DNA of 43,880 nt from an uncultured Alphaproteobacteria bacterium. Lineage in GTDB: Bacteria; Pseudomonadota; Alphaproteobacteria; Bin95. Location of the stretch: positions 1 to 43,880 of the forward strand of contig CALAHN010000107.1 of assembly GCA_937891825.1 (NCBI GenBank), read 5' to 3'. How positions within the stretch are numbered: the stretch's first letter is position 1; the number at the start of each line of letters is the position of its first letter. The notes beneath the pieces were generated by a model, which worked only from the letters and a program-made list of their open reading frames with translations, made no database searches and was not told the DNA's origin. Positions 18,311 to 29,626 of the stretch are shown here, piece by piece. The position numbers and the translations under genes are program-made.

Positions 18311-19252
18311 ATGGAATTCCGCACTCTTGGCCGATCCGGCTTGCGCGTTTCGGCCGTTGGCCTTGGCTGTAACAATTTCGGCGGCCGGCTCGCCGTCGAG
18401 CAGACCCGTGCTGTGGTCGACGCCGCCCTGGACGCAGGCGTCACGCTGTTCGATACCGCCGACCGCTATGGCGGCTTCGGCGGATCGGAATCCCAGCTTG
18501 GGGAAGTCTTGGGCGCCCGGCGCCAGCAGATCGTGCTCGCGACCAAGTTCGGCGGCGCCATGTCGGCGGACGGACCGCGCAAGGGCGGCTCGCGCCGCTG
18601 GATCATGACAGCCGTCGAGGATTCGCTCCGGCGCTTGAAGACCGACTGGATCGACCTCTATCAGATCCATTTCCCCGATCCGCTCACGCCGATCGAGGAA
18701 ACCTTGCGCGCCCTGGACGACCTCGTAAAAGCTGGCAAGGTCCGCTACATCGGCTGCTCGAACCTGCGGCCTTGGGAACTGGTGGAAGCGTCGTTCACGG
18801 CCGAAATCGCCAAGACCGGCGCCTTTATCTCGGCGCAGGAGGAATACAGCGTCCTCCGTCGCGGCATCGAGGAAGACCTTCTCCCCGTGGCGCGCCGCTA
18901 TGGCCTCGGGATCTTGCCGTTCTACCCGCTCGCCAATGGCCTGCTTACCGGCAAATACCAACGCGACCGCATGCCCGACGGCGCCCGGCTGACCGTCGAT
19001 CCGGCCTATGGCGACCATGCCTATATCAATGACGCGAACTGGGACGCGGTCGAAAAGCTCCGTGCCTTCGCTGAAGCGCGGGACCGTAGTCTGCTGGAGC
19101 TGGCGTTCGGTTGGCTCCTGACCGAACCGCTGACGGCGAGCGTCATTGCCGGCGCGACGAAGCCGGAGCAGATTCACGCGAACGTCGCGGCCGCGAGTTG
19201 GCGCCTGACCCAGGAGGAGATGGCCGCCGTCGACAAGATCGTGCGGCCATAG
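18311..19252 (+). CDS. Aldo/keto reductase
   Basis: A 313-residue NADPH-dependent TIM-barrel oxidoreductase. The catalytic tetrad is visible: DTADRYGG (Asp and Tyr), ATKFGG (Lys) and LYQIHFPD (His). The C-terminal cofactor region has GATKPEQI with N nearby, typical of NADP binding. The start ATG at 18311 has TAGGA 7 nt upstream. It stands alone on the plus strand between pobA (118 bases before) and the first monooxygenase gene (141 bases after), and its substrate is unknown. Confidence 0.95.
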   Translation: MEFRTLGRSGLRVSAVGLGCNNFGGRLAVEQTRAVVDAALDAGVTLFDTADRYGGFGGSESQLGEVLGARRQQIVLATKFGGAMSADGPRKGGSRRWIMTAVEDSLRRLKTDWIDLYQIHFPDPLTPIEETLRALDDLVKAGKVRYIGCSNLRPWELVEASFTAEIAKTGAFISAQEEYSVLRRGIEEDLLPVARRYGLGILPFYPLANGLLTGKYQRDRMPDGARLTVDPAYGDHAYINDANWDAVEKLRAFAEARDRSLLELAFGWLLTEPLTASVIAGATKPEQIHANVAAASWRLTQEEMAAVDKIVRP

Positions 19253-19339
19253 CTAACCCGCCAAACGCATGGGCGCGCGGACGATTTGGGTTTGTCATTG
19301 CGTCCCGGCCAGTGTTTGATAGCAACGTGAACAAATTTC

Positions 19340-19360
19340 GGGCCGCTTCATCCGCGGCCC
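19340..19360 (+). promoter_or_regulatory. Leader hairpin upstream of the first monooxygenase gene
   Basis: GGGCCGC and GCGGCCC form a perfect 7-bp stem around a 7-nt loop, and TTC/GAA can add three pairs past a 2-nt bulge. It ends 33 bases before the start codon and lacks a T run, so it may be a leader structure or an operator. Confidence 0.35.
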
Positions 19361-19393
19361 TCGAAGCCAAGCCAAGAAGGTAGCCAGATAGCC

Positions 19394-21187
19394 ATGTCCG
19401 CATCCCAGCAGAGCGCCGGTCCGGCGCGCAAGCAGGACCCGAACAAAGCGGCGGTCCGCGTCGCGTTCGACCCGACCGTTGCGAGCGACAAGCCCCAGGA
19501 ATTCTACGACAAGATCAAGCAGCGGTTCGCGGAAGAGCGCGACGTGCGCCTGAAATACCGCCCCGAAGGTCTTGGCCAGTATACGTCCGACCTCGAAGGC
19601 GATCTGGCGAAGTATGAAGTCGATCCCTATGCCGAGGCGACGGTCGCGCGCGAGCCGATCGATGACTATGTCGAATGCCTGTTCATCGGCGGCGGCTTTT
19701 CAGCGCTTCTGACGGCGGCGCGCCTGCGCGAACGCGGCGTCGAAAGCATCCGCATTGTCGAGCGCGGCAGCGATGTCGGCGGCACCTGGTACTGGAACCG
19801 CTATCCCGGCGCGGCCTGCGATGTCTCGGCCTACGATTATCTGCCGCTCCTGGATGAGATGGGCTATGTGCCCGAAAGCTTCTTCGCCAAAGGGCCGGAA
19901 ATCTATGCCCATTGCCAGGCGATCGCGCGGAAGTACGACCTCTACGATCTGGCGGTCTTCCAGACGACCGTGACCGCCACCCATTGGGATGAGAAAGCGA
20001 AACTCTGGCGGCTGCAGACCGACCGGGGCGACAGCCTCTCCGCCCGGTTCGTGATCGTCGCCAACGGCACGCTGGCGAAGCCGAAGCTTTCCCGGATCGA
20101 GGGCATGGCCAGCTACAAGGGCCATTCCTTCCATAGCTCCAGGTTCGACTACGATTATTGCGGCGCCGACCTTTCGAACCTGAAGGACAAGGTCGTCGGC
20201 ATCATCGGGACCGGGGCGTCCGCCGTGCAGATCATCCCGCGCGTCGGGCGCGCGGCAAAGGAACTGTATGTCTTCCAGCGCACCCCCTCCGCGATCGATA
20301 TCCGCGACGATATCCCGACCGATCCGGAATGGGCGGCGTCGCTGAAGCCGGGCTGGCAGGTAGAGCGGTTGCGCCGGCATGTCCTCGGCACCAAGCCAGA
20401 CGAAGCGAAGCGGCAGGAAATCGCCAAGCTGCCGCGCGACGAAAAGATCCGGCGCTATGAAAACCAGAACATCGAGCACCAGATGCGCATTCACGCGCGC
20501 GTCGATGCCATCGTGAAGGACAAGGCGACGGCCGAAGCGCTGAAGCCCTGGTACATGCACCGCTGCAAGCGCCCCTGCTATGACGACGAGTATCTGCCCG
20601 CCTTCAACCTGCCGAATGTCCATCTGGTCGACACCAAGGGCAAGGGCGTCACCCAGATCAATCCGCGCGGCGTCGTCTTCGAGGGCAAGGAATATCCCGT
20701 CGACGTGCTGATCTACGCCACTGGCTTCGAAGTGCAGGTCACCGGCATCTACAACGACATCCGCGGCGAAGGCGGGCTGGAGCTCAACGAGAAATATGCC
20801 GAGGGCATGCGGACGGTGTTCGGCATTCACTCGGCCGGATATCCGAACCTGTTCATCATGGGCGGCTATCAGGCCTCGTTCCAGTTCAACGTGACCTTCA
20901 TGCTGCAGACCCAGGGCTTCCATATCGCGGATTGCATCAAGTACGCGCGCGAGAACGGCTATACGACCGTCGACGCCAAGCCCGAGACCGAGCAATGGTG
21001 GGTCGATGAAGTCATCCGCTATCGCGGCACGACCGATCGCAACAAGGAATGCACGCCTGGCTATTACAATTTCGAAGGCCAGGAAAACCGCCGCCAGGAC
21101 GGAAATTACAATGGCGGCATGTATCAATACGCGGATCACCTGACGTCCGCGAAAACCAAATATCAGGAATACTTCAACTTCAAATAG
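19394..21187 (+). CDS. Flavin-containing (Baeyer-Villiger type) monooxygenase
   Basis: A 597-residue class B flavoprotein monooxygenase, probably inserting oxygen into a ketone with NADPH. The N-terminal extension of about 90 residues precedes the FAD Rossmann motif GGGFSA (99-104). The Baeyer-Villiger marker GGTWYWNRYPG is at 129-139, and the NADPH motif GTGASA at 272-277. The FxGxxxHxxxW fingerprint appears as YKGHSFHSSRF (241-251), with Phe to Tyr and Trp to Phe changes. IYATGF is near residue 440. AAGAAGG is present upstream of the ATG. It is a clear paralogue of the monooxygenase that faces it on the other strand. Substrate unknown. Confidence 0.93.
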   Translation: MSASQQSAGPARKQDPNKAAVRVAFDPTVASDKPQEFYDKIKQRFAEERDVRLKYRPEGLGQYTSDLEGDLAKYEVDPYAEATVAREPIDDYVECLFIGGGFSALLTAARLRERGVESIRIVERGSDVGGTWYWNRYPGAACDVSAYDYLPLLDEMGYVPESFFAKGPEIYAHCQAIARKYDLYDLAVFQTTVTATHWDEKAKLWRLQTDRGDSLSARFVIVANGTLAKPKLSRIEGMASYKGHSFHSSRFDYDYCGADLSNLKDKVVGIIGTGASAVQIIPRVGRAAKELYVFQRTPSAIDIRDDIPTDPEWAASLKPGWQVERLRRHVLGTKPDEAKRQEIAKLPRDEKIRRYENQNIEHQMRIHARVDAIVKDKATAEALKPWYMHRCKRPCYDDEYLPAFNLPNVHLVDTKGKGVTQINPRGVVFEGKEYPVDVLIYATGFEVQVTGIYNDIRGEGGLELNEKYAEGMRTVFGIHSAGYPNLFIMGGYQASFQFNVTFMLQTQGFHIADCIKYARENGYTTVDAKPETEQWWVDEVIRYRGTTDRNKECTPGYYNFEGQENRRQDGNYNGGMYQYADHLTSAKTKYQEYFNFK

Positions 21188-21197
21188 CGCTCGCGAC

Positions 21198-21231
21198 GTC
21201 GCCGCCGCCTTATTCCAGAAGCGGCGGCGAC
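21198..21231. terminator. Bidirectional hairpin between convergent monooxygenase genes
   Basis: A perfect 11-bp inverted repeat, GTCGCCGCCGC and GCGGCGGCGAC, surrounds a 12-nt loop. It lies 10 bases after one stop codon and 24 before the other. Symmetry and position indicate a shared terminator for both genes, though no strong T run follows on either strand. Confidence 0.65.
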
Positions 21232-21255
21232 AGCCGATCTATCCGTTAAGCGAGA

Positions 21256-23157
<1,902 letters not shown>

Positions 23158-23241
23158 GGATCGGCTTTCTCGTGTCGTCGCGGGGTTGGGTAACGGAAGC
23201 GCTGGCGCCAGAGCCATCGGCGTCGGACGCAGTCGCGTTAT

Positions 23242-23263
23242 CGGGCGGCGTTTCAGCCGCCCG
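23242..23263 (-). promoter_or_regulatory. Hairpin between ureidoglycine aminohydrolase and monooxygenase genes
   Basis: CGGGCGGC and GCCGCCCG form a perfect 8-bp stem with a 6-nt loop, about 58 bases after the aminohydrolase stop and 85 bases before the monooxygenase start on the minus strand. It could end the first transcript or form a leader for the second. A 10-bp palindrome CTGGCGCCAG lies at 23202-23211. Confidence 0.4.
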
Positions 23264-23320
23264 CCAGAGAATGGAACCACAGGTCAGCGCACGCGCCAAG
23301 CCCTGCCGCAGGGAGCCGCT

Positions 23321-24169
23321 TCAGCCGCCGAAGGCTCGGCCGGCCAACGGAACCAGCGGCATGTGACGGTTCACGTCCTTGTACAGAAGATAGCGGAACC
23401 TGCCGGGGCCGCCAGCATAGCACGCCTGAGGACAGAACGCCCGCAGCCAGAGGTAATCGCCCGCCTCCACCTCCACCCAATCCTGGTTCAGACGATAGAC
23501 GCCTTTGCCCTCCAGAATATACAAGCCGTGCTCCATGACGTGCGTTTCCGCGAAGGGGATCACCGCGCCGGGCTCCAGGCTCACGATGGTGATATGCATG
23601 TCATGGCGAAGATCGTCCGGGTCCATGAATCGGGTCGTCGCCCAGCGGCCATCGGTCCCGGGCATCGGCGACGGCGCGATATCCTGCTCGCGACAGAGGA
23701 TGACGTCCGGCGGCGCGAGCCCCTCGACCGCCTGATAGGCCTTGCGGATCCAGTGAAACCGGGCGGGCGCGTCGGCTGCATTGCGCACCGAGAACGCCGC
23801 GCCGGGCGGCGCATAAGCGAACCCGCCCGGGCCGAGGCGGCTGACGGCGCCGCCGAGCGTCAACTCGATCTCGCCTTCCGCCACGAACAGGGCGGCTTCC
23901 GCCAGCGGGTCGGCTTCCGGCCGCTCGCTGCCGCCGCCGGGGCCGACCTCGACGATATAGTGGGAGAAGGTCTCGGCGAAGCCCGATAGCGGCCGCGCGA
24001 TCACCCAGAGCCGGGTATCGCGCCAGAACGGCAAGCGGCTCGTCACGATGTCCTGCATGACGCCGCGGGGCATGACCGCATAGGCCGTCGTCATGACGGC
24101 CCGGCCGGTCAGAAGCTGCGATTGCGGCGGGTTGCCGCCCTTCGGCGCATAGTATGCTTGTTCGGCCAT
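23321..24169 (-). CDS. allE: (S)-Ureidoglycine aminohydrolase
   Basis: A bicupin, manganese-dependent enzyme that releases ammonia from (S)-ureidoglycine to give (S)-ureidoglycolate in purine (allantoin) breakdown. It has 282 residues. The C-terminal cupin closely resembles E. coli AllE: ETHVMEHGLYILEGKGVY, then GDYLWL, CPQACY and YKDVNR. The metal ligands E208, H210, H214 and Q248 match E235, H237, H241 and Q275 of the Arabidopsis enzyme with a constant offset of 27. The N-terminal cupin lacks a complete ligand set, as in the family. GAGGAA precedes the ATG. It follows the cupin and LLM genes on the same strand with 39 bases between. No other ureide pathway gene is visible. Confidence 0.93.
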   Translation of the reverse strand: MAEQAYYAPKGGNPPQSQLLTGRAVMTTAYAVMPRGVMQDIVTSRLPFWRDTRLWVIARPLSGFAETFSHYIVEVGPGGGSERPEADPLAEAALFVAEGEIELTLGGAVSRLGPGGFAYAPPGAAFSVRNAADAPARFHWIRKAYQAVEGLAPPDVILCREQDIAPSPMPGTDGRWATTRFMDPDDLRHDMHITIVSLEPGAVIPFAETHVMEHGLYILEGKGVYRLNQDWVEVEAGDYLWLRAFCPQACYAGGPGRFRYLLYKDVNRHMPLVPLAGRAFGG

Positions 24170-24208
24170 GCCGTTCCTCAGTCCCCTCGAGAGTCCGCAG
24201 GCGGAGCG

Positions 24209-24640
24209 TTATTCCGCCGCGTCCGCCTTCTGGTCCGGGGCGTCGACAAGCTTGGTCGCGAAGCTGGCCGGCGAGACGATTTCGAGGACTTCATAGTCCA
24301 GCGAGCAGGCGATCTCCCGGTGCTTGATCATGGGCTTCTGCAGGATGACGTCGCCTGGCTCAAGCCGGCGCACGCCCTCGCCTTCAAACTCGAATTCCGC
24401 CCAGCCCTTGAGCACGTAGACGAACTGGAAATCGCACTCGTGAACGTGCCATTGCTGCACGTCGTCCTTCGCCGGCTTGCCGGTATGGCGGATGACATGG
24501 GCGATGAAGTCGCCCTTGGTGCCGGCTTTCGTCCCGACATCGCGATACTCGAATATCTCGCGGAGTCCCGGCTTCCATTCCGCTTCGGACGCCTTGTTGT
24601 GCACGAAATCCCAATGGTCGGTGTTCTTGATCTCAGCCAT
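24209..24640 (-). CDS. Single-domain cupin protein
   Basis: A 143-residue cupin of unknown function. The start at ATG 24640 has GGGAGAGG a few bases upstream; reading further upstream gives an Arg-rich sequence unlike a protein of this family. The first cupin motif is QQWHVHECDFQFVYVLKGW with two histidines for a metal, then the EPGDVILQKPMIKH second motif with a third histidine. It lies between the LLM-type oxidoreductase gene (65 bases before) and the ureidoglycine aminohydrolase gene (39 bases after), so the three may be cotranscribed. It could be a small isomerase, dioxygenase or sensor, and nothing decides between these. Confidence 0.85.
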   Translation of the reverse strand: MAEIKNTDHWDFVHNKASEAEWKPGLREIFEYRDVGTKAGTKGDFIAHVIRHTGKPAKDDVQQWHVHECDFQFVYVLKGWAEFEFEGEGVRRLEPGDVILQKPMIKHREIACSLDYEVLEIVSPASFATKLVDAPDQKADAAE

Positions 24641-24705
24641 GTGTCCTCTCCCTGGTAGACTTTTCGAATGTTCGCCGCTCGCTGACGGCTCGTTGCGCCG
24701 CCAGC

Positions 24706-25542
24706 CTAATTTACGAGTTTCGCATATTCGTCGAGGCGCGCCAGGATTTCGTCGCGGCTGGCGTCTGGAATCTCCAGGAGCGCCCGCGCGATGCCAGCGT
24801 CCGCATATTCGGCCAGCGTTTGCGCGTCGGCCTTCGTGCGGAATGTGGTGATCGACAGGGTCGACATGTCCCGGCCGGCTTCGTCGGCGAAGCGCTTCAG
24901 GCGCTGAACCGCCTCGGCCGGGTCGAAGCCCGCCCAGGGACGCGGATACCAGCCGTCGCAATAATCGACGACGCGCTTCAATGTGTGGTCGGTCTCGCCG
25001 CCAAGCAGGATCGGCGGATGCGGGCGCTGAGTCGGCTTCGGCCATGACCAGGACGGCTCGATCTGCACGAATTCGCCGTCGAAGCTTGCTTCCTCCTGGG
25101 TCCAGAGCGCCTTCATCGCCAGAATATGCTCGCGCATGCGGGCAAATCGGGTTTTATAGGTCGCGCCGTGGCTTTCCATCTCCTCGACATTCCAGCCGCC
25201 GCCGATCCCGAAGACGAAACGCCCGCCGGAGAAATAGTCGACGCTCGCGACCGCCTTCGCGGTCACGATCGGTTCGTGCTGCGGCACGAGGCAGATGCCC
25301 GTTCCGACCTTGAGGGTCGTGGTCGCCGCCGCCGCCGCCGTGCAGGCGACGAAGGGATCGTGGGTGTGGGAATAGCGCTTCGGCAATTCCCCGCCGCCCG
25401 GAAAGGGCGAGGTCCGCCGGGTCGGGATGTGGGTGTGTTCGGGAAAGAACAAGCTCTCCAAGCCGCGGTCTTCCATGGCTTTCGCCAGTTCGCGAACGTC
25501 GATGCCGTAATCCGTCGGGAAGTAGAATGCGCCGATCTGCAT
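24706..25542 (-). CDS. LLM-class flavin-dependent oxidoreductase (F420/FMN type)
   Basis: A 278-residue TIM-barrel oxidoreductase of the luciferase-like monooxygenase superfamily. Features are the N-terminal IGAFYFPTDYGID, SLFFPEHTHIP, a conserved KVGTGICLVPQHEP, SGGRFVFGIGGGWNVEEM (residues about 105-122) and PPILLGG. This subfamily is usually annotated as F420-dependent, but whether this organism makes F420 cannot be seen here, so FMN is possible. The start ATG has CGGAG 9 nt upstream. It is the first gene of the minus-strand group leading to the cupin and ureidoglycine aminohydrolase, and it is divergent from dinB. Confidence 0.92.
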   Translation of the reverse strand: MQIGAFYFPTDYGIDVRELAKAMEDRGLESLFFPEHTHIPTRRTSPFPGGGELPKRYSHTHDPFVACTAAAAATTTLKVGTGICLVPQHEPIVTAKAVASVDYFSGGRFVFGIGGGWNVEEMESHGATYKTRFARMREHILAMKALWTQEEASFDGEFVQIEPSWSWPKPTQRPHPPILLGGETDHTLKRVVDYCDGWYPRPWAGFDPAEAVQRLKRFADEAGRDMSTLSITTFRTKADAQTLAEYADAGIARALLEIPDASRDEILARLDEYAKLVN

Positions 25543-25629
25543 GGAATGCCGCTCCGTTTTCTGTGATGGGCCAGCCTACCCGCAGGAGGCCATTCAGACT
25601 ATGATTCTTTCGGCAAGGATGTTTTGTCG

Positions 25630-26949
25630 ATGACCAGCCTGTGTCGCGCCTGCGGCCATATTGCGGAACAGCCGATCGGTCGTCGCTGCCCGGCCTGCCG
25701 CTCGCCGCGCATCGTCGCCCATCCCGAGCTTGCGGACCTGACGATCGCGCATATCGATTGCGATGCATTCTACGCGACCATCGAAAAGCGCGACGATCCA
25801 AGCCTGGCCGACAAGCCGCTAATCATCGGCGGCGGGCGGCGCGGCGTCGTCTCGACCGCCTGCTATATCGCCCGGCGCTACGGCGTCCGCTCGGCGATGC
25901 CGATGTTCAAGGCGCTCAAAGCGTGCCCCGACGCGGTCGTGATCCGGCCCGACATGGCGAAATATGTCGCGGTCGGCCGCGCCGTCCGGACGATCCTGGA
26001 AAGCGCCACGCCCCTGGTGGAGCCGCTTTCGATCGACGAAGCGTTTCTCGATCTCACAGGTTCGGCCCGGCTGTTCGGCAAGCCGCCGGCGGCGATTCTG
26101 ACGGACCTGGTCCGGCGGATCGAGGCGGAGCTTGGCGTCACCGCCTCGATCGGCCTCTCCTATGCGAAGTTCCTGGCGAAGCTGGCGTCGGAGATCGACA
26201 AGCCGCGCGGCTTCGCGGTGATCGGCCGGGCGGACGCCAGGTCCTATGTCGCGGCGCTTCCGGTCCAGGCCCTGCCCGGCGTCGGCGCGCGCTTCACCGA
26301 GACGCTGAACGCCGACGGCTTCCGCCGGGTCGGCGATCTGGCCAAACAGCCGCCAGGGGCGCTGGCGGCGCGCTATGGGGCCATGGGCGTCCGCCTGGAA
26401 GCATTCGCCCGCGCCGAGGACCCGCGCCTCGTCAACCCGTCGCGGCCGACGAAAAGCATTTCCTCCGAAACCACATTCGAAACCGACATCGGCGACGCCG
26501 ACGACCTCAAGCCCCTGCTCTGGCGGCAGGCCGAGCGCGTGGCCCGGCAGTTGATCGAGAAAAACTACGCGGCAGGCTCCGTCACGCTCAAGCTGAAAAC
26601 CAGCCAGTTCCGCATTCTGACGCGCCAGCGGCCCGCCGAACCGCCAACCCAACTGGCCGAGCGCCTCTACCGGATCGCCGAGCCGATGCTGCTGGCGGAA
26701 GTCGGGCAGCGCACCTACCGCTTGATCGGATTGGGCGCCGGCGACCTGAAAGCCCCGGAGGGCGCCGATCAGGACGATCTTCTCGGCCGCGCGACCCCGA
26801 ACCAGAATTCCGCCCGCCTGGCGCGGATTGAAGCGGCGATGACCGTGATCCGGGAGAAATCCGGCGACCGGGCGATCTACAAGGGCCGGGCGCTGCGTCC
26901 TGAAAAATCCGATCAGCAGCGCGGCTCGGGCAAGGATTCCAAGCGCTGA
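25630..26949 (+). CDS. dinB: DNA polymerase IV (DinB) with N-terminal zinc finger
   Basis: A Y-family translesion polymerase of 439 residues. A four-cysteine zinc-ribbon-like leader (C5, C8, C20, C23) precedes the palm, as is common in alphaproteobacterial DinB. Catalytic carboxylates are in HIDCDAFY (with the steric-gate Phe) and SIDEAFLD. The YAKFLAKLASEIDKP and little-finger segments are complete. QDDLL near residue 395 may be a sliding-clamp contact. AAGGA is 10 nt before the ATG at 25630; the TTG six bases earlier is too close to it. I see no clear LexA box in the 87-base upstream gap. The last 37 bases overlap the end of eipB on the opposite strand. Confidence 0.96.
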   Translation: MTSLCRACGHIAEQPIGRRCPACRSPRIVAHPELADLTIAHIDCDAFYATIEKRDDPSLADKPLIIGGGRRGVVSTACYIARRYGVRSAMPMFKALKACPDAVVIRPDMAKYVAVGRAVRTILESATPLVEPLSIDEAFLDLTGSARLFGKPPAAILTDLVRRIEAELGVTASIGLSYAKFLAKLASEIDKPRGFAVIGRADARSYVAALPVQALPGVGARFTETLNADGFRRVGDLAKQPPGALAARYGAMGVRLEAFARAEDPRLVNPSRPTKSISSETTFETDIGDADDLKPLLWRQAERVARQLIEKNYAAGSVTLKLKTSQFRILTRQRPAEPPTQLAERLYRIAEPMLLAEVGQRTYRLIGLGAGDLKAPEGADQDDLLGRATPNQNSARLARIEAAMTVIREKSGDRAIYKGRALRPEKSDQQRGSGKDSKR

Positions 26950-27710
26950 AGCGTCATTTTCAGGTCATAGCCGTCGTAACTGTAGATCGCTTCGGCCAAT
27001 ATCCCGTTCGCCATCAAGGTCTCCGCGCCTTCATAGGTCGGCGCGGCCTCGTCGGGCTTGGTGTAGAAGCCGGAAAGGAAACGCCAGCGCTTGCCCGACA
27101 GCAGCGGATTGTCGTCGGCCACGGCGATTCCCGGAACGATCAGGCTGCTGACCTCCAACGGCTCATCGGGAGATGCGCCGATGAACCAGGGCGCCGTCAG
27201 ATTGGTCGCGCCCGCATCCGCCATCGCCAGCGCATGCTTGAGCGAACCGACGACGAACCCGGTGCCGGGCGGCAGCGCCCGCTCGGCGGCGAAAGGTTCA
27301 GTATAGCGGGCGACGCCGCCATCGCTGCCCAACTGCGCCCGACCGATCATCAGAATGGTCTGGCCGTCGCCGTAGTCGGAGGTCGACTGGAAGCTGTAGG
27401 TCTTGTTGTCCAGACTTTCACGGCCTTCGAGCTGAAAGTTCATTTCCGTCGGCTCGCCGCCGACCGGCACGGTCGCAAGCTGGTAGCTCTGGCGGTAGCG
27501 CCAGCCCTCGCAGGTCCGCGACAACTCAAGCGCCGCCACGCCCGATGCGCTGGCAAGGACAGCGCTTGGCCGCGCCAGGGTCATCACATAGATCGCTCGG
27601 TGCGGCGCGATGTCCGCGGCCGCCGCCGCGCCGCCAGCCAGACAAGCCGCAGCCGCGAGGCCCCCGACCAGCGGCAGGACGAAGCAGAGACGGTCACGGC
27701 TTCGGCGCAT
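26913..27710 (-). CDS. eipB: EipB-like periplasmic envelope-integrity protein (DUF1849)
   Basis: A 265-residue exported beta-spiral protein of the EipB/DUF1849 family, needed for cell-envelope integrity in Brucella. The signal peptide spans about residues 10-33 (hydrophobic, with Ala-rich cleavage zone). Family features are [11 protein letters not shown], the [10 protein letters not shown] stretch with C67, [11 protein letters not shown], and a C-terminal Cys (C265, the last residue). In Brucella EipB two conserved cysteines form a disulfide, and C67/C265 are the likely counterparts. The start lies inside the end of aspS (17-base overlap) on the same strand, without a clear ribosome binding site, so it is probably translationally coupled. 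Its 3' end overlaps dinB by 37 bases, and that overlap encodes C265. Confidence 0.88.
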   Translation of the reverse strand: MRRSRDRLCFVLPLVGGLAAAACLAGGAAAAADIAPHRAIYVMTLARPSAVLASASGVAALELSRTCEGWRYRQSYQLATVPVGGEPTEMNFQLEGRESLDNKTYSFQSTSDYGDGQTILMIGRAQLGSDGGVARYTEPFAAERALPPGTGFVVGSLKHALAMADAGATNLTAPWFIGASPDEPLEVSSLIVPGIAVADDNPLLSGKRWRFLSGFYTKPDEAAPTYEGAETLMANGILAEAIYSYDGYDLKMTLQRLESLPEPRC

Positions 27711-29469
27711 TGAATTTAATCCCCAGCTCGCGCAGATGCCGGGGGTCCGCGGGCGCCGGCGCGCCCATCATCAGATCCTGGGCCTGCTGGTTCATCGGGA
27801 ACGCGATCACCTCGCGAATGTTCGGCTCATCGGCCAACAACATGACGATCCGGTCAATGCCCGGCGCAGACCCGCCATGGGGCGGGGCGCCAAGTTTCAG
27901 GGCAGACAGCATGCCGCCGAACCGCGCCTCGACTTCCTCCGGGCCATAGCCCGCCATCTCGAAGGCCTTGTACATGATTTCCGGCCGGTGGTTCCGGATG
28001 GCGCCCGAGGACAGCTCGACGCCGTTGCAGACGATATCGTACTGGAACGCCTTGATCGCAAGCGGATCCATCGTCTCCAGGGCCTCCATACCGCCCTGAG
28101 GCATGGAGAAGGGATTGTGGGAGAACATGATCTCGCCGGTCTGCTCGTCACGCTCGAACATCGGAAAGTCGACGATCCAGCAGAAGCGGAACGCATTCTC
28201 TTCGACCAGATTGAGATCGCGGCCGACGCGGTCCCTGGCCTTGCCGGCGAAGCTGGCGGCGTCGGCCGGCTTGTCGCAGACGAAGAATACGGCGTCGCCA
28301 TCCTTCAGGCCGCATGCCGAGGCGATCGACTGCACCCGCTCCGGCCCGAGGTTCTTCGCGATCGGTCCCGCGCCTTCGCCGTCGCGCAGGAAAATATAGC
28401 CGAGGCCCGGCTTGCCCTCGCCCTGCGCCCAGGCGTTCATACGGTCGCAGAACGCGCGCTGGCCGCCTCCCGGCCCCGGAATCGCCCGAACGACGGCGCC
28501 CTTTTCAATCAGCCCCGCGAAAATCTTGAAGCCCGAGCCGCGGAAAGCTTCGGTCACATCGGTGATCTGGATCGGGTTCCGAAGGTCCGGCTTATCCGAG
28601 CCGTATTTCAGCATCGCATCGTCATAGGCAATGCGCGTGAACGGCGCCGGAGAAATCGTGCGGCCCTCGGCAAACTCCTCGAAGACGCCGTGCAGCACGG
28701 GCTCAATCGCTGCGAAAACATCGTCTTGCGTGACGAAGCTCATCTCGAAGTCAAGCTGATAGAACTCGCCCGGCGAGCGATCCGCCCGGGCGTCTTCGTC
28801 CCGGAAACAGGGCGCGATCTGGAAATACCGATCGAAGCCCGCGACCATCAAGAGCTGCTTGAACTGCTGCGGTGCTTGCGGCAGCGCGTAGAACTTGCCG
28901 GGATGCATTCGCGACGGCACCAGGAAGTCCCGTGCGCCCTCGGGGCTGGTCGCGGTCAGGATCGGGGTCTGGAACTCACGGAAGCCTTGATCGATCATCC
29001 GGCGGCGGATCGACGCGATAATATCGGACCGCAGTGCGATATTGCGCTGCATCTTCAGGCGGCGGAGGTCGAGGAAACGATACCGAAGCCGGGTCTCCTC
29101 GCCGTAATCCTCGTCGCTGTTCACCTGGAGCGGCAGCGCATCGACGGCGGACTCGACCAGCCCCTCCTGCACGCGGAGTTCGACCGCGCCCGTGGGCAGC
29201 TTTTCGTTCACCGCATCCGCATCGCGCGCGACGACGGTCCCCGTCAGGGTCACGACGCTTTCCAGGCGAACCCCTTCGGCGAGCGCGAAGGCGTCGGCGC
29301 TGACATCCTTGTCGAACACGCATTGGGTCAGGCCGTAATGGTCGCGGAGGTCGATGAACAGCAGCCCGCCATGGTCGCGTTTGCGGTGGACCCAGCCCGA
29401 CAGACGGACGGACAGGCCAACGGCGTCGGCGCGGAGCGCGCCGCAAGTGTGGGTGCGGTAGGGATGCAT
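27694..29469 (-). CDS. aspS: Aspartyl-tRNA synthetase (probably non-discriminating)
   Basis: A class II bacterial-type aspartyl-tRNA synthetase of 591 residues, the usual length. The start is ATG 29469 ([10 protein letters not shown]). Domains in order: N-terminal anticodon-binding OB fold ([22 protein letters not shown]), catalytic domain with [19 protein letters not shown], the GAD insertion, and motif 3 [13 protein letters not shown] near residue 545. H33 in RDHGG corresponds to the His seen in non-discriminating enzymes that also charge tRNA-Asn; discriminating ones usually have Leu there. That would require GatCAB, which is common in alphaproteobacteria. It is divergent from rnd, and its end overlaps eipB. 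Confidence 0.97.
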   Translation of the reverse strand: MHPYRTHTCGALRADAVGLSVRLSGWVHRKRDHGGLLFIDLRDHYGLTQCVFDKDVSADAFALAEGVRLESVVTLTGTVVARDADAVNEKLPTGAVELRVQEGLVESAVDALPLQVNSDEDYGEETRLRYRFLDLRRLKMQRNIALRSDIIASIRRRMIDQGFREFQTPILTATSPEGARDFLVPSRMHPGKFYALPQAPQQFKQLLMVAGFDRYFQIAPCFRDEDARADRSPGEFYQLDFEMSFVTQDDVFAAIEPVLHGVFEEFAEGRTISPAPFTRIAYDDAMLKYGSDKPDLRNPIQITDVTEAFRGSGFKIFAGLIEKGAVVRAIPGPGGGQRAFCDRMNAWAQGEGKPGLGYIFLRDGEGAGPIAKNLGPERVQSIASACGLKDGDAVFFVCDKPADAASFAGKARDRVGRDLNLVEENAFRFCWIVDFPMFERDEQTGEIMFSHNPFSMPQGGMEALETMDPLAIKAFQYDIVCNGVELSSGAIRNHRPEIMYKAFEMAGYGPEEVEARFGGMLSALKLGAPPHGGSAPGIDRIVMLLADEPNIREVIAFPMNQQAQDLMMGAPAPADPRHLRELGIKFNAPKP

Positions 29470-29626
29470 GGGCAAGCGAACTTTCTTCTAAACCAAATGG
29501 GCCGCCGGGCGGCGGTTCGCGCGGGGATTGGCCATGGCTGGCCGTTTCCTGTCAACCGTCGATCGCACGATATTCGGCATGGCGCCACTCGCGCCGAACG
29601 GACTTTATGATATAACCGGTTTCCAG

